A DNA stretch of 64,000 nt from an uncultured Aquimarina sp. (lineage in GTDB: Bacteria > Bacteroidota > Bacteroidia > Flavobacteriales > Flavobacteriaceae), in contig CANMLL010000004.1 in assembly GCA_947498775.1 (NCBI GenBank), positions 1 through 64,000 of the forward strand, written 5' to 3'. A program made the position numbers and the translations under genes. Below, piece after piece: positions 53,975 through 63,564 of the stretch (positions are counted from its first letter, which is position 1; each line of letters begins with the position of its first letter). The notes beneath the pieces are model-generated. The model had not been told where the DNA came from. It worked only from the letters and a program-made list of their open reading frames with translations, and searched no databases.

Positions 53975-55051
53975 ATGAATAAAAATTATTATGCCATATT
54001 AATGGCAGGCGGAGTAGGATCGCGTTTTTGGCCGGTAAGTACTACCGAATTTCCAAAACAGTTTCATGATATGCTGGGAACAGGTGAGACACTCATCCAG
54101 CGTACATTTTCTCGCTTGTCCAAAATTGTTCCTCCAGAGAATATATTTATCCTTACCAATGAACGCTATAACGATTTGGTACTAGAACAATTACCTAAGG
54201 CCAAACAGCGGCAAGTGGTAACAGAACCCGCAATGCGCAATACAGCACCTTGCATCTTGTATGCCTCAATGAAAATCCAAAAAGAGAATCCTAATGCAAT
54301 AATGATCGTTGCACCAAGTGATCATTGGATAGAGGATGAAGATGCTTTTACCTCGAATTTGGAGCAATGTTTTAAAGCATGTGCTCAAGAAGACATATTA
54401 ATGACTTTGGGTATTGAACCTACCTTTCCAAATACTGGATATGGGTATGTTCAATATGACAAAGAAGATGGTGCAGTAAAAAAAGTGGCTCAATTTACTG
54501 AGAAACCTGATTACAATACTGCTAAAAGATTTTTGAATGCAGGAAACTATCTCTGGAATGCGGGAATTTTTATTTGGAGTGTAAATAGCATCATCAAGGC
54601 TTTTGAGAGTTTTCAAAAAGAAATGACATCATTATTCGAAAAAGGGAAAGAGGTATACAATACCGATCAAGAGCATGTTTTTATTTGTTCAAATTATCCT
54701 CAAGCACAAAACATTTCTATAGATTACGCAATCTTAGAAAAAGCAAAAAATGTATACGTGCTTCCTGCTACGTTTGATTGGAATGATCTAGGAACCTGGG
54801 GCTCGTTGTATGACAAATTAGATAAAAATGAGACTAAAAATGCAATAGTAAATGCCCGGGTACTATCTCAAGACGCATCGGGTAATATGATCAGAACCTC
54901 TAATGATAAAATCGTAGTTGTTAATGGATTAGATGATTATATCATTATTGATAAAGAAGATGTACTGTTGATTTATCCTAAAAATAAAGAACAGGATATC
55001 AAAGAAGTGCTTAATAAAGTAAAAGAAACATACGGAGAAAAATACGGCTAA
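53975..55051 (+). CDS. manC: Mannose-1-phosphate guanylyltransferase
   Basis: 358 residues. It makes GDP-mannose from mannose-1-phosphate and GTP for glycan synthesis. The nucleotidyltransferase signature AILMAGGVGSRFWPVSTTEF opens the protein, followed by PKQF, TEPAMRNTAPCILYA, the SDHWIED metal site and TFDWNDLGTWGSLY. The short form without a phosphomannose isomerase domain fits this family. It is 2 bp after the SprT-like gene and 5 bp before the DUF389 gene, one operon. Confidence 0.94.
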   Translation: MNKNYYAILMAGGVGSRFWPVSTTEFPKQFHDMLGTGETLIQRTFSRLSKIVPPENIFILTNERYNDLVLEQLPKAKQRQVVTEPAMRNTAPCILYASMKIQKENPNAIMIVAPSDHWIEDEDAFTSNLEQCFKACAQEDILMTLGIEPTFPNTGYGYVQYDKEDGAVKKVAQFTEKPDYNTAKRFLNAGNYLWNAGIFIWSVNSIIKAFESFQKEMTSLFEKGKEVYNTDQEHVFICSNYPQAQNISIDYAILEKAKNVYVLPATFDWNDLGTWGSLYDKLDKNETKNAIVNARVLSQDASGNMIRTSNDKIVVVNGLDDYIIIDKEDVLLIYPKNKEQDIKEVLNKVKETYGEKYG

Positions 55052-55056
55052 TACCT

Positions 55057-56502
55057 ATGGAAGAAAACACAAATCAACCGACCTCTAATCAAGAGGAGGT
55101 AAGCGGATCTGTAAAAAGAGATGCTAAAGGGCTTTTTACTAGTATTAACAAGTTTCTTAGAGAGTTGCTTAATATCAGTATTGATACCGATAAGAATCAA
55201 ACCATCGAGGATGTCAAAAATGATATTCCTTTTAAAGGACATACCGCTTGGATTCTTATTTTTTCGGTATTTGTAGCATCCATAGGGCTTAACGTAAGTT
55301 CTACTGCTGTTGTGATAGGAGCCATGTTAATATCTCCCTTAATGGGGCCAATTGTAGGTGTAGGATTATCCATTGCTATCAATGATATAGATACGCTTAA
55401 AAGATCACTGGTTAACTTGGGGGTTATGGTGGGTTTAAGTGTATTGGCAGCCACCCTATACTTCTGGCTTTCGCCCTTAACAGAACTCACTCCAGAACTA
55501 GAATCCCGAACAGCACCAACTATTCTAGACGTTTTGGTGGCAATCTTTGGTGGTTTGGCCCTTATTGTTGCAAAGTCCAAAAAAGGAACCATGCCCAATG
55601 CTATTGCAGGAGTAGCCATTGCTACGGCTTTGATGCCTCCTTTATGTACTGTAGGATATGGGCTTGCAGAAGGAGGACCCAAATATGCTTTGGGGGCTTT
55701 GTATTTATTTTCGATAAATGCGATTTTTATAGCGCTAGCGACTTTTATTGTGGCAAAATTATTACGTTTTCCAATGCTTCGTTACGCCAACTCAGCAAAA
55801 AGAAAACGTACCGCGCAATTGGCATCTTTGTTGGCAATATTGGTTATGATTCCTGCAAGTAGAACATTTTATGTAACACTATTAGAAAGTAATGCAGAAC
55901 ATGATTATAAGCTTTTTCTTGAAAATGATATCAATAGTAATGAAAATCTATACCTAAGGAAGGATTTTTACAATTATAACGATAAGACCATTAAGCTTTA
56001 TTTTGATGGTGAAATCCCAGATGCAATAGTAAGTGATCTAAAAAATGAAATTAAAGAATACGATGCCTTAGGTGATTTTGAACTTGTGATTAATGGAAAC
56101 AAAGCTAGAGGTCTTGATCAGGTTTCAAAAGCATATGATAGATCTATTGTAGAGTTAAATCGTATTGAAAAAGAAAATGATAAACTTTTGGATGAGATCG
56201 AAGCGCTTAAAATACAAATTGCAGGTTTAGAAACCAGTCTAAGAGAAGCCAATAAAGTAGTACCCGTAGAGATATTGCCTTATTTTAATATCTCTAAAGA
56301 TGCCAAAATTCGTTTTCCGGATTTGGAAACCCTAGGATATGGAGAAGTGTTACAATCTAATTTCTTAAAAATAGACACTGTACAGGTGATTTTTCCAAAA
56401 TGGAAATTCCAGGTGTCTGATAGTTTAAATACAGTACGGGTTAACAGATTACAAGAGTGGATCACCAAAGAGTTAAAGGCGGATACCTTGTATGTGAAAT
56501 AA
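55057..56502 (+). CDS. DUF389 membrane protein
   Basis: 481 residues: DUF389 domain with about five to six membrane segments (residues 65-265; SSTAVVIGAMLISPLMGPIV, GVAIATALMPPLCTVGYGLA) and a long extramembrane C-terminal part containing a coiled coil (IVELNRIEKENDKLLDEIEA). The biochemical role of DUF389 is unknown; a transport function has been suggested. It is the last gene of the SprT-manC-DUF389 run. Confidence 0.88.
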   Translation: MEENTNQPTSNQEEVSGSVKRDAKGLFTSINKFLRELLNISIDTDKNQTIEDVKNDIPFKGHTAWILIFSVFVASIGLNVSSTAVVIGAMLISPLMGPIVGVGLSIAINDIDTLKRSLVNLGVMVGLSVLAATLYFWLSPLTELTPELESRTAPTILDVLVAIFGGLALIVAKSKKGTMPNAIAGVAIATALMPPLCTVGYGLAEGGPKYALGALYLFSINAIFIALATFIVAKLLRFPMLRYANSAKRKRTAQLASLLAILVMIPASRTFYVTLLESNAEHDYKLFLENDINSNENLYLRKDFYNYNDKTIKLYFDGEIPDAIVSDLKNEIKEYDALGDFELVINGNKARGLDQVSKAYDRSIVELNRIEKENDKLLDEIEALKIQIAGLETSLREANKVVPVEILPYFNISKDAKIRFPDLETLGYGEVLQSNFLKIDTVQVIFPKWKFQVSDSLNTVRVNRLQEWITKELKADTLYVK

Positions 56503-56555
56503 GGAGAGTTATCCGATAGAAATAAAGAATAGGTTGTATCTCATAAACAAGAACT

Positions 56556-57131
56556 ATGCTAATAAAAGAGTATAATACGTTATGGATTAAGCAGTTTAAA
56601 GATATAAAATTTGAATTGCAATCAGCTCTAATCGGACTCGAGTATACTATTGAGCATATAGGAAGCACCTCTGTTCCTAACTTAGCATCAAAGGCAATAA
56701 TTGATATCGATATCATTCATCAAAGCAATTCAGAATTTGGAATGATTAAATCTAGGTTACTAGAAATAGGTTATTTTCATAATGGGAATCAAGGGATTGA
56801 AGAAAGAGAAGTGTTTAAAAGAAATGGAATAATAAAGAATTCAATTTTAGACAATGTAGCACATCACCTCTATGTTTGTCCTATTCATAGCCTAGCGCTG
56901 AAACGACATATTTTATTTAGAGATGCTTTAAGAAATAATAAGTTTGCTAAAAAAGAATATCAAAAAATAAAATATGAATTGGCTCGAAAAGCAAATCAAA
57001 ATAGAAAAGTGTATGCAGAACTTAAAGAACAGAACGTGAACAATTTTATAGACAAACTTATTGGAATAAAAAATAAAAATAACGAATGTGCAATGCCTCA
57101 TGATAAATCACCAAATAAAAATAAGCTATGA
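56556..57131 (+). CDS. GrpB-family (UPF0157) nucleotidyltransferase-like protein
   Basis: 191 residues matching the GrpB family: IEHIGSTSVPNLASKAIIDI, then DNVAHHLYVCPIHS and LFRDALRNNKFAKKEYQKIK. The fold belongs to the nucleotidyltransferase superfamily with GS and DxD-like positions; the activity of GrpB proteins is unknown. The start overlaps none of its neighbours; its stop overlaps the DinB-like gene by 4 bp. Confidence 0.88.
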   Translation: MLIKEYNTLWIKQFKDIKFELQSALIGLEYTIEHIGSTSVPNLASKAIIDIDIIHQSNSEFGMIKSRLLEIGYFHNGNQGIEEREVFKRNGIIKNSILDNVAHHLYVCPIHSLALKRHILFRDALRNNKFAKKEYQKIKYELARKANQNRKVYAELKEQNVNNFIDKLIGIKNKNNECAMPHDKSPNKNKL

Positions 57132-57733
57132 TGAACATTAAAGCCATACTATTTATAGCATTATGCGGCTATACACATATCAGCTTCAGTCAAAACTCAG
57201 ATACTATGCAACTACCTTATGAGCAAATCCCAGAATACCCTACAGATTATACATCAGGAAATATACTTTCACGATTTATAGACGGATTGGGGTATCGCTA
57301 TTATTGGGCAACCGAAGGACTTACTGAAAAAGATCTTGACTATGCTCCTTCAAAAGAAGGGAGAACCATGCAACAAACCATTCAACATATTTATGACTTA
57401 TCAAAAGGAATTGTAAACGCGCCACAAAACCTTCCAAGCATGAGAAATGCCAATCAGCCAGAGCTTACGTTCAAAGAACTTAGAAAACAAACATTACTTA
57501 ACCTTAAAAAGGCAAGTGAATTGCTTTCGGGTAAATCGGCAGAGGATTTAGGTACTTATAAAGTAATTTTTCAATCGGGAGATAACAAAAGAGAATTCCC
57601 GTATTGGAACATGATCAACGGTCAAATATCTGATGCTATTTATCATGTTGGACAAGTAGTTTCCTTCAGACGATCCTCGGGCAATCCTATGAACCCAAAA
57701 GTGAGTGTGTTTATAGGTAAAACGGGAAAATAA
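57128..57733 (+). CDS. DinB-like protein with signal sequence
   Basis: 201 residues with a signal peptide (ILFIALCGYTHISFSQ, cleavage near residue 23) and a DinB-like four-helix bundle: YYWATEGLTEKDLDYAPSKE, TIQHIYDLSKG and AIYHVGQVVSFRRSSG, which keep the two helix histidines that bind a metal in DinB/YfiT proteins. Enzyme or thiol-transfer activity is unproven. Overlaps the GrpB-family stop by 4 bp. Confidence 0.82.
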   Translation: MMNIKAILFIALCGYTHISFSQNSDTMQLPYEQIPEYPTDYTSGNILSRFIDGLGYRYYWATEGLTEKDLDYAPSKEGRTMQQTIQHIYDLSKGIVNAPQNLPSMRNANQPELTFKELRKQTLLNLKKASELLSGKSAEDLGTYKVIFQSGDNKREFPYWNMINGQISDAIYHVGQVVSFRRSSGNPMNPKVSVFIGKTGK

Positions 57734-57754
57734 ATTACAGAAGGAGATTTCGGT

Positions 57755-58285
57755 ATGAAAAAAACGATACTGGAAACAGCAAGACTCTGTCTTCGTGAAT
57801 TTAATATTGAGGACTCAAATTTCATCCTAAAATTGGTAAATTCTCCAGAATGGTTGCGGTTTATTGGAGATAAGAAAGTAAAAACCAATGAAGATGCAAA
57901 AAACTACATACAAAAAGGCCCAATAAAAAGTTACAAAGAAAACGGATTTGGTTTATGGTTGGTTCAATTAAAAAACACAAATGAATCCATCGGAATGTGT
58001 GGTTTGGTAAATAGAGAAACTCTTGAGGATATTGATATAGGCTTTGCAATGCTTACTAAGTATATGGGTAAGGGTTATGGATTTGAAATAGCCAATGCCA
58101 CCATGAATTATGCAAAACAGATACTAAAAACACCAAGGGTTGTGGCAATAACGGATGCAGATAATATAGTTTCTATTAAATTACTACAAAAAATTGGTCT
58201 TAGTTTTGAAAGAACTTTAAAGCTTTCAAATCAAGATACTGTATTGCTGTTTTCGCCTTCTTCTGATTCCGTTGATAAAAAATAG
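57755..58285 (+). CDS. GNAT-family N-acetyltransferase (RimJ-like)
   Basis: 176 residues of the ribosomal-protein/small-molecule acetyltransferase type: LETARLCLREFNIED at the start, IGMCGLVNRETLEDIDIGFA in the core, and the acetyl-CoA loop MGKGYGFEIANATMNYA. It lies 21 bp after the DinB-like gene, same strand. Substrate unknown. Confidence 0.88.
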   Translation: MKKTILETARLCLREFNIEDSNFILKLVNSPEWLRFIGDKKVKTNEDAKNYIQKGPIKSYKENGFGLWLVQLKNTNESIGMCGLVNRETLEDIDIGFAMLTKYMGKGYGFEIANATMNYAKQILKTPRVVAITDADNIVSIKLLQKIGLSFERTLKLSNQDTVLLFSPSSDSVDKK

Positions 58286-58445
58286 GACATTACTGCGAAC
58301 CTTCATTTTCTTGATACGCCATGGGGTAATGATCACTAAATTTGCTGATATTTATAAATTTAAAGAAGTTGGGGGGTCATTGAAAAACTTTTAATTCTTA
58401 TTTTGAAGTTCAAAATATCTATATGCAAGACCAAATATATAATCA

Positions 58446-58946
58446 ATGAATTGTTATAACCATGCTGATCAAACCTCGGTCTCCCAGTGTAGAGATTGCA
58501 ACAAAGGACTATGTGATTATTGTGCACACTTTTATCAGATACCACTTTGTATAAGTTGCAACAAATTGCATATAGACTTTGAAAAAGGCAAAATAAAAAA
58601 AGAATTTCTCTGGACTCTTGTCCTGGGAATTATTCCTGCAGCAGCGATGTTTATATTGCTTATAGGGTCAATACCACCAGACAAGACTATTAATGATGTG
58701 CTATTGCGAACCCTTGTTACATTTTTTGTTTTCGCGCCCATTGTACCTGGTTGGCATGCACTTAATAGTTTTGGTAATAATTTTAAAGGGATCTTTTTAA
58801 TATTTTCATTACCCGGATTGTTTATGTTTTATATCTTAAAAGCCATGGTTTCTATTCCTGTTGGACTTATCGCACTTCCTATTCGCTTCTTTAGGAATAC
58901 AAAACGACTTAAGGAATTAAATGCAATACCTTTGGAGTATAGTTAG
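58446..58946 (+). CDS. B-box-type zinc finger membrane protein
   Basis: 166 residues. The first 40 hold a zinc-binding cluster like a B-box (CYNHADQTSVSQCRDCNKGL, then CDYC and CISC), followed by three hydrophobic segments (about residues 55-75, 85-105, 112-135). Bacterial proteins with such a finger and membrane helices are poorly known. It is separated from the GNAT gene by 160 bp. Confidence 0.75.
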   Translation: MNCYNHADQTSVSQCRDCNKGLCDYCAHFYQIPLCISCNKLHIDFEKGKIKKEFLWTLVLGIIPAAAMFILLIGSIPPDKTINDVLLRTLVTFFVFAPIVPGWHALNSFGNNFKGIFLIFSLPGLFMFYILKAMVSIPVGLIALPIRFFRNTKRLKELNAIPLEYS

Positions 58947-58981
58947 CTTTTACAATCTATTGGAGAAATTTGGGAATTGAA

Positions 58982-59746
58982 TTACAACCCCTTCAATTGT
59001 GCATCACGCACTTTTTTGAAGAGATTTGAAGAGTATACAAATTCAGTTACGGCCGTATTATCGGTTTTGAAGATTTGACTTTTATCTCCTTCCCATTCTA
59101 GGTATCCGTTTTTTAGAAAAACGATTTTTTCACCTATTTCCATTACTGAGTTCATATCATGGGTATTGATTACCGTTGTAATATCATTTTCTTCGGTAAT
59201 TTCTTTGATGAGGTTATCGATCACTATGGCAGTTCTGGGGTCTAGTCCAGAGTTGGGTTCGTCACAAAACAGATATTTTGGCCTGGTAACGATCGCACGA
59301 GCAATTGCCACGCGTTTTTGCATCCCTCCACTAATTTCTGATGGTAGTTTTTTCTCTGCATTTTCAAGATTCACCCGGTCTAATACTTCGTGAACCCTTT
59401 CTAACATTTCTTCTCGCTTCTGTTTGGTAAACATCATAAGTGGGAACATCACATTTTCTTCAACGGTCATAGAATCAAACAGCGCACTTCCTTGAAAAAC
59501 CATCCCCATCTGTTCTCTAAGATCTCTTTGCTGTTGTTCATTGAGTTCAGAATACGTAGCACCATCATAACAAATTGTTCCTTTTTCTGGAGTAAAAAGT
59601 CCTAATAAACATTTCAAAAAAACCGTTTTACCACTACCACTAGTACCTATAATCAAATTTGTTTTACCACGATCAAAAGTAGTAGTAATTCCTTTTAGAA
59701 TCTCTTCTCCATTAAAACCTTTATGTAAATCGGTAACTTCTATCAT
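58982..59746 (-). CDS. ABC transporter ATP-binding protein (MlaF-like)
   Basis: 254 residues, complete ABC ATPase: Walker A GTSGSGKT at residues 34-41, Q-loop MGMVFQGSALFDSM, signature SGGMQKR and Walker B YLFCDEP, D-loop and H-loop NTHDM. The form with FQ-SALFDS is typical of the MlaF/Ttg2A group that moves phospholipids between the membranes. It follows the permease gene with a 1-bp overlap; the MCE-domain substrate-binding protein is not in the window. Confidence 0.92.
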   Translation of the reverse strand: MIEVTDLHKGFNGEEILKGITTTFDRGKTNLIIGTSGSGKTVFLKCLLGLFTPEKGTICYDGATYSELNEQQQRDLREQMGMVFQGSALFDSMTVEENVMFPLMMFTKQKREEMLERVHEVLDRVNLENAEKKLPSEISGGMQKRVAIARAIVTRPKYLFCDEPNSGLDPRTAIVIDNLIKEITEENDITTVINTHDMNSVMEIGEKIVFLKNGYLEWEGDKSQIFKTDNTAVTEFVYSSNLFKKVRDAQLKGL

Positions 59747-60483
59747 TAGCTTAACAATAATTGAGTGAGAACATAATTAGATATAATGATGACTACAGTG
59801 GTCCATACAAAAGCCGACGTACTGGCTTTACCTACTTCAAGAGCACCACCTTTCATATAATATCCATGAAAAGACGGTATTGTAGCTAATAAAAAGGCAA
59901 ACAAAAAAGTTTTCATAAAGGAATAAACCAAATGATACGGGATAAATTCTTCTCGCAAACCGGTTAAAAAATCGGTACTGGATACAAATCCACCATATAC
60001 TCCTGCAATATAGGCTCCAAATACCCCTGTAAACATTGCGATAGCAATCACAAATGGATAGGTGAGCATAGCAATGATCTTTGGGAATACCAAATAATTA
60101 AGAGAATTGATTCCCATCACTTCTAGGGCATCAATTTGTTCGGTTACTCTCATCGTACCAATACTCGAAGTAATAAATGACCCTACTTTACCCGCCATAA
60201 TTACCGAAATAAATGTAGGGGCAAACTCTAGAATTACTGACTGTCTGGAGGCGAAAGCAATTATTTTTTTTGGTATTAATGGACTAGTGAGGTTAAGTGC
60301 TGTTTGTATAGCTACAACGGCACCAATAAAGAATGCCAGGAATACCGTGATCCCCAAAGAACCAATAATCAAGTCATCTATTTCTTTAAAGATTAAGTTT
60401 CTAATTACAGAACCTTTGGTCATTCGACTAAAAACTCCTTTTAACATTAAAAAATATCGTCCGATATCGTCTAGATAAAACAT
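59746..60483 (-). CDS. ABC transporter permease (MlaE-like)
   Basis: 245 residues, five or six membrane helices, of the MlaE/Ttg2B family: VFLAFFIGAVVAIQTALNL, RQSVILEFAPTFISVIMAGK, MRVTEQIDALEVMGINSLNY (the conserved coupling loop) and a C-terminal helix. With the MlaF-like ATPase downstream it would form a phospholipid transporter of the inner membrane. It starts at the ATG at 60483. Confidence 0.92.
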   Translation of the reverse strand: MFYLDDIGRYFLMLKGVFSRMTKGSVIRNLIFKEIDDLIIGSLGITVFLAFFIGAVVAIQTALNLTSPLIPKKIIAFASRQSVILEFAPTFISVIMAGKVGSFITSSIGTMRVTEQIDALEVMGINSLNYLVFPKIIAMLTYPFVIAIAMFTGVFGAYIAGVYGGFVSSTDFLTGLREEFIPYHLVYSFMKTFLFAFLLATIPSFHGYYMKGGALEVGKASTSAFVWTTVVIIISNYVLTQLLLS

Positions 60484-60605
60484 GCTGCATAATTAGAAAG
60501 GCTAAAATAGAAAAAAAATTAGCGACAGCATTTAACCTTCCATTAAAGTTTTACATTTGTATAACTGGTATAAATGCTATTTTCGCTATCTAAATTTAAA
60601 AAGTA

Positions 60606-62249
60606 ATGACAAAAAAAGTATTCCTGACCCTATTGTTATGGGTGACAATGTTCGTTTCTGGTAACGCTCAAGAAAAAGAAAAGATTAGTCAATCACCAAA
60701 GCTTGTAGTAGGCATTGTGGTGGATCAAATGCGATATGACTATCTTACTCGTTTCTATGATCGTTTTGGTGAAGGTGGTTTTAAGCGTATGGTAAATGAG
60801 GGATATAATTGTAAAAACAATCATTTTAATTATGTTCCTACCTATACTGGTCCAGGGCATGCTTCGATATACACAGGTACTACACCACAAAATCATGGTG
60901 TTATCTCTAACCACTGGTACAATAAGTTTGGTAAAGAAATGGTGTATTGTGCCAGCGATCCATCAGTTAAAGCAGTAGGGTCTGCTAGTGAGTTAGAAAG
61001 AATGTCTCCACACCGCATGAAAACCACTACGGTTTCAGATCAAAACAGATTGCATACACAAATGCGAGGAAAAACAATAGGCATTGCCATTAAAGATAGG
61101 GGAGCGATACTTCCGGCAGGACACACGGCCAATGGTGCTTATTGGTTCAGAGGAAAGGACGAAGGAAAATGGATTACCAGTACTTTTTATAGAAATGATT
61201 TACCAGAGTGGGTTAAAGCATTTAACGAATCGGGGAAGGCAAAATCTTATTTTAAAGTATGGAATACCCTATATGACATTAATACCTATATAGAAAGTGG
61301 TGATGATAATAATGAATTTGAAGGTGGGTACAAAGGAAAAGAAACAGCTACATTTCCTTATGACTTAGCAAAGCTAAAGGATGAAAACTCAGGATACGAT
61401 ATCGTGAAGTATACGGCATATGGTAACAGCCTGACTGCAGATTTTGCAATAGCGGCAGTTGATGGGGAACAATTAGGAACCGATCAAATCACTGATTTCC
61501 TAGCGGTGAGTTTCTCTAGTACAGATTATGTTGGCCATAATTTTGGGGTAAATTCTAAAGAAATTCAAGATACTTATTTAAGACTTGATAAGGATCTGGA
61601 GCGGATTTTTAAGGCACTTGATCAAAAAGTAGGTAAAGGACATTATACTGTTTTTTTAACAGCAGATCATGGGGCGGTTCATGTACCTTCATATTTAAAG
61701 TCCATAAAGATACCTGCCGGTTATTTTGATAAGGATGCCCTTAAGACCAAAGTTGAAACATTTGTAAAATCCACCTTCAAAGTAGACAGTTTGATTGAGA
61801 ATATGTCTAACAATCAGGTGTTTTTTAGTTATGAAGTGTTGACAAAAAAAGGAATAAATACTGAAGATTTGCAAAAGGCAATTGCTCATTTTTTACTTCA
61901 AGAGGACCAAATCGATAAGGTGTTTACAAGAAAACAGTTGGAGTCTACAAATTATACATCGGGGATTGCAGCATTGATCCAAAAGGGATTTAATCAAAAA
62001 AGAAGTGGAGATGTAATTATTGTATTAGATCCTGCTACAATAGCGTACTCTAAAACAGGTTCTACCCATGGAAGTGGATTAACCTATGATACGCATGCAC
62101 CATTATTGTTTTTCGGACAAGGAATAAAGAAAGGAAGTACAACTCAAAAAACACACATCCCTGATATTGCACCAACTATTTCAGCTTTGCTGGGGATCAC
62201 TTTTCCTAATGGTGCAACGGGAGAAGTGTTGTCGTTTTTGTTAGAGTAA
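60606..62249 (+). CDS. pafA: PafA-type alkaline phosphatase
   Basis: 547 residues of the alkaline phosphatase superfamily with a signal peptide (to about AQ at residue 22). Metal-binding GIVVDQMRYDYLTRF opens the domain; the nucleophile Thr81 stands in TYTGPGHAS, with Asn102 in GVISNHWY and the Lys163/Arg165 pair in AIKDRGAIL, matching Thr79, Asn100, Lys162 and Arg164 of PafA. TADHGAVHVP and THGSGLTYDTHAPLLFFGQG give the other metal ligands. It is a periplasmic phosphomonoesterase that releases phosphate from organic phosphate. It overlaps the glycosyltransferase at 62241 tail to tail by 9 bp. Confidence 0.92.
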   Translation: MTKKVFLTLLLWVTMFVSGNAQEKEKISQSPKLVVGIVVDQMRYDYLTRFYDRFGEGGFKRMVNEGYNCKNNHFNYVPTYTGPGHASIYTGTTPQNHGVISNHWYNKFGKEMVYCASDPSVKAVGSASELERMSPHRMKTTTVSDQNRLHTQMRGKTIGIAIKDRGAILPAGHTANGAYWFRGKDEGKWITSTFYRNDLPEWVKAFNESGKAKSYFKVWNTLYDINTYIESGDDNNEFEGGYKGKETATFPYDLAKLKDENSGYDIVKYTAYGNSLTADFAIAAVDGEQLGTDQITDFLAVSFSSTDYVGHNFGVNSKEIQDTYLRLDKDLERIFKALDQKVGKGHYTVFLTADHGAVHVPSYLKSIKIPAGYFDKDALKTKVETFVKSTFKVDSLIENMSNNQVFFSYEVLTKKGINTEDLQKAIAHFLLQEDQIDKVFTRKQLESTNYTSGIAALIQKGFNQKRSGDVIIVLDPATIAYSKTGSTHGSGLTYDTHAPLLFFGQGIKKGSTTQKTHIPDIAPTISALLGITFPNGATGEVLSFLLE

Positions 62250-63089
62250 TTTTTTTTGGATATTCTTCCATCGCAGTTTACGAATAAATTCTCCTTCATC
62301 TTTTGATACGATGAAGGACTGTTTTGTTTTTTTAGCTTTAAAGAAGCCTGCTATATAATCAAAAAGAAGTCGTGGGGATTTTTTGAGTAAAGCTAGTTTT
62401 ATTGAAGCAATAAGAGTAATCCAGAAACCATAGCGCATTCTATAAAAGGCTTCTCCTTGTTTGTATTTGGCTTTTGGGTTATAGGTATTTCCTGTGGGTT
62501 TTAGGTGTTTTACATGTAGGGATTCATCAGTTTTAATAGTCCAATGATGATATTGAGCAAGTAACTCGTCTATGGTGTCCCAGCCCATAGCTGGTTTTAG
62601 TCCTTTAATATCCTCAAAACAAGCTTTTCTATAGGCTTTTAGTGCTCCTCGAATGTGATCTTTGTTGGTTAAATTTTCCAATTCCCATTTTCCATTATTC
62701 TCGATATAACAGAAACCGCCAACCATACCAGTTTTTGGGTGCTTATTGAAGGCCGTAGTTATCTTTTCAAGATAGTCTAAAGGAAAAATAAGATCTGCAT
62801 CAAACTTGCAGATAATATCATATTTTGTGTCTAGTGCGTTATAGCCTTGATAAAAAGCATTGATCACTTTACTACCTGGCATATGATCTTTTGAGGATTC
62901 TGTTTTTACCTGAGATATAAAATCATACTTGTTGGCAAATTTATCAATGATGTTTTCGGTGTTATCGGTAGAATTATCATTTACAACAACAATTTTTTTA
63001 GGAAGGTGCGTTTGCGAAACCAATGATCCGAGTGTTTTAGAAATAAAACGCTCTTCGTTATGGGCCGGTATGACAATATATATGTTCAA
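62241..63089 (-). CDS. GT2-family glycosyltransferase
   Basis: 282 residues. A GT-A fold starts directly with YIVIPAHNEERFISKTLGSL, then VVVNDNSTDNT and the metal-binding DADLIFP; the C-terminal part has basic and aromatic residues (FYRMRYGFWITLIASIKLAL) and no clear transmembrane run except a weak one. It begins with TTG at 63089. It lies downstream of the truncated methyltransferase, across the four-helix-bundle gene, which suggests a glycan or glycolipid locus to the right of the window. Confidence 0.88.
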   Translation of the reverse strand: MNIYIVIPAHNEERFISKTLGSLVSQTHLPKKIVVVNDNSTDNTENIIDKFANKYDFISQVKTESSKDHMPGSKVINAFYQGYNALDTKYDIICKFDADLIFPLDYLEKITTAFNKHPKTGMVGGFCYIENNGKWELENLTNKDHIRGALKAYRKACFEDIKGLKPAMGWDTIDELLAQYHHWTIKTDESLHVKHLKPTGNTYNPKAKYKQGEAFYRMRYGFWITLIASIKLALLKKSPRLLFDYIAGFFKAKKTKQSFIVSKDEGEFIRKLRWKNIQKKLL

Positions 63090-63166
63090 GTTTTAGTGCG
63101 TAGAGGTTAGACGGTAGAAGTTAGTATTTTCTCAAATTGACAAGCCATTTTAAAACAATTTTTTAT

Positions 63167-63515
63167 CTATTCTGTATTTTTCTTTTTAAGATATTTCTGT
63201 AAGCTAGTTATCATTTTTGAAAGTTCTGCATATTTTACCCTGGCATTATCATCAATTTCTTCTAGTAGCAATAGTTGAGCAAACCACACATTCTCTTGTA
63301 GAATCTAAGGCGATTTGAAGGTATCTGTTAAATTGAGCATCATTATTTCCTGAACATTCCGAAATATTAAGAGCAACAGAGTTAGCTGCTCTAATGTATT
63401 GCGATGAAAGTCTGTATCTTTCTTCTTTGGGGAAAGATTCACAAACATTGTAAACGAAGTCCAAGGATTTTTGATATACAATTAAGTCTTCAAAGCTAAA
63501 TTTTATTTCTTGCAT
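63167..63515 (-). pseudogene. S23/four-helix-bundle protein gene with a frameshift
   Basis: From the ATG at 63515 the frame encodes about 87 residues of a 23S rRNA intervening-sequence/Avd-like four-helix-bundle protein (FEDLIVYQKSLDFVYNVCES ... SSQYIRAANSVALNISE ... RYLQIALDSTRE) and then ends early at CVVCSTIATRRN. The adjacent frame carries the expected remainder (NVWFAQLLLLEEIDDNARVK ... LQKYLKKKNTE) to a stop at 63167-63169. A loss of two bases in an AGAGAG run (about 63300) explains the shift. Sequencing error is possible. The gene lies among glycan genes, away from rRNA. Confidence 0.75.
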
Positions 63516-63536
63516 CAATTTCGGATAAATTATTTT

Positions 63537-63564
63537 ACTAACCACTAACCACTAACCACTAACC
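63537..63564. repeat. Four 7-bp tandem repeats (ACTAACC)
   Basis: Four perfect copies of ACTAACC, reading GGTTAGT on the minus strand, just upstream of the four-helix-bundle gene and covering the stop codon of the methyltransferase gene. A related stretch (GTAGAGGTTAGACGGTAGAAGTTAG, in part) lies at 63099-63123 on the other side of that gene. Confidence 0.8.

Noticed and set aside
63537..63564. ACTAACC tandem repeat as a telomere-like or CRISPR-like array
   Set aside because: Only four 7-bp copies without spacers in the middle of a chromosome region; too short and not spaced.
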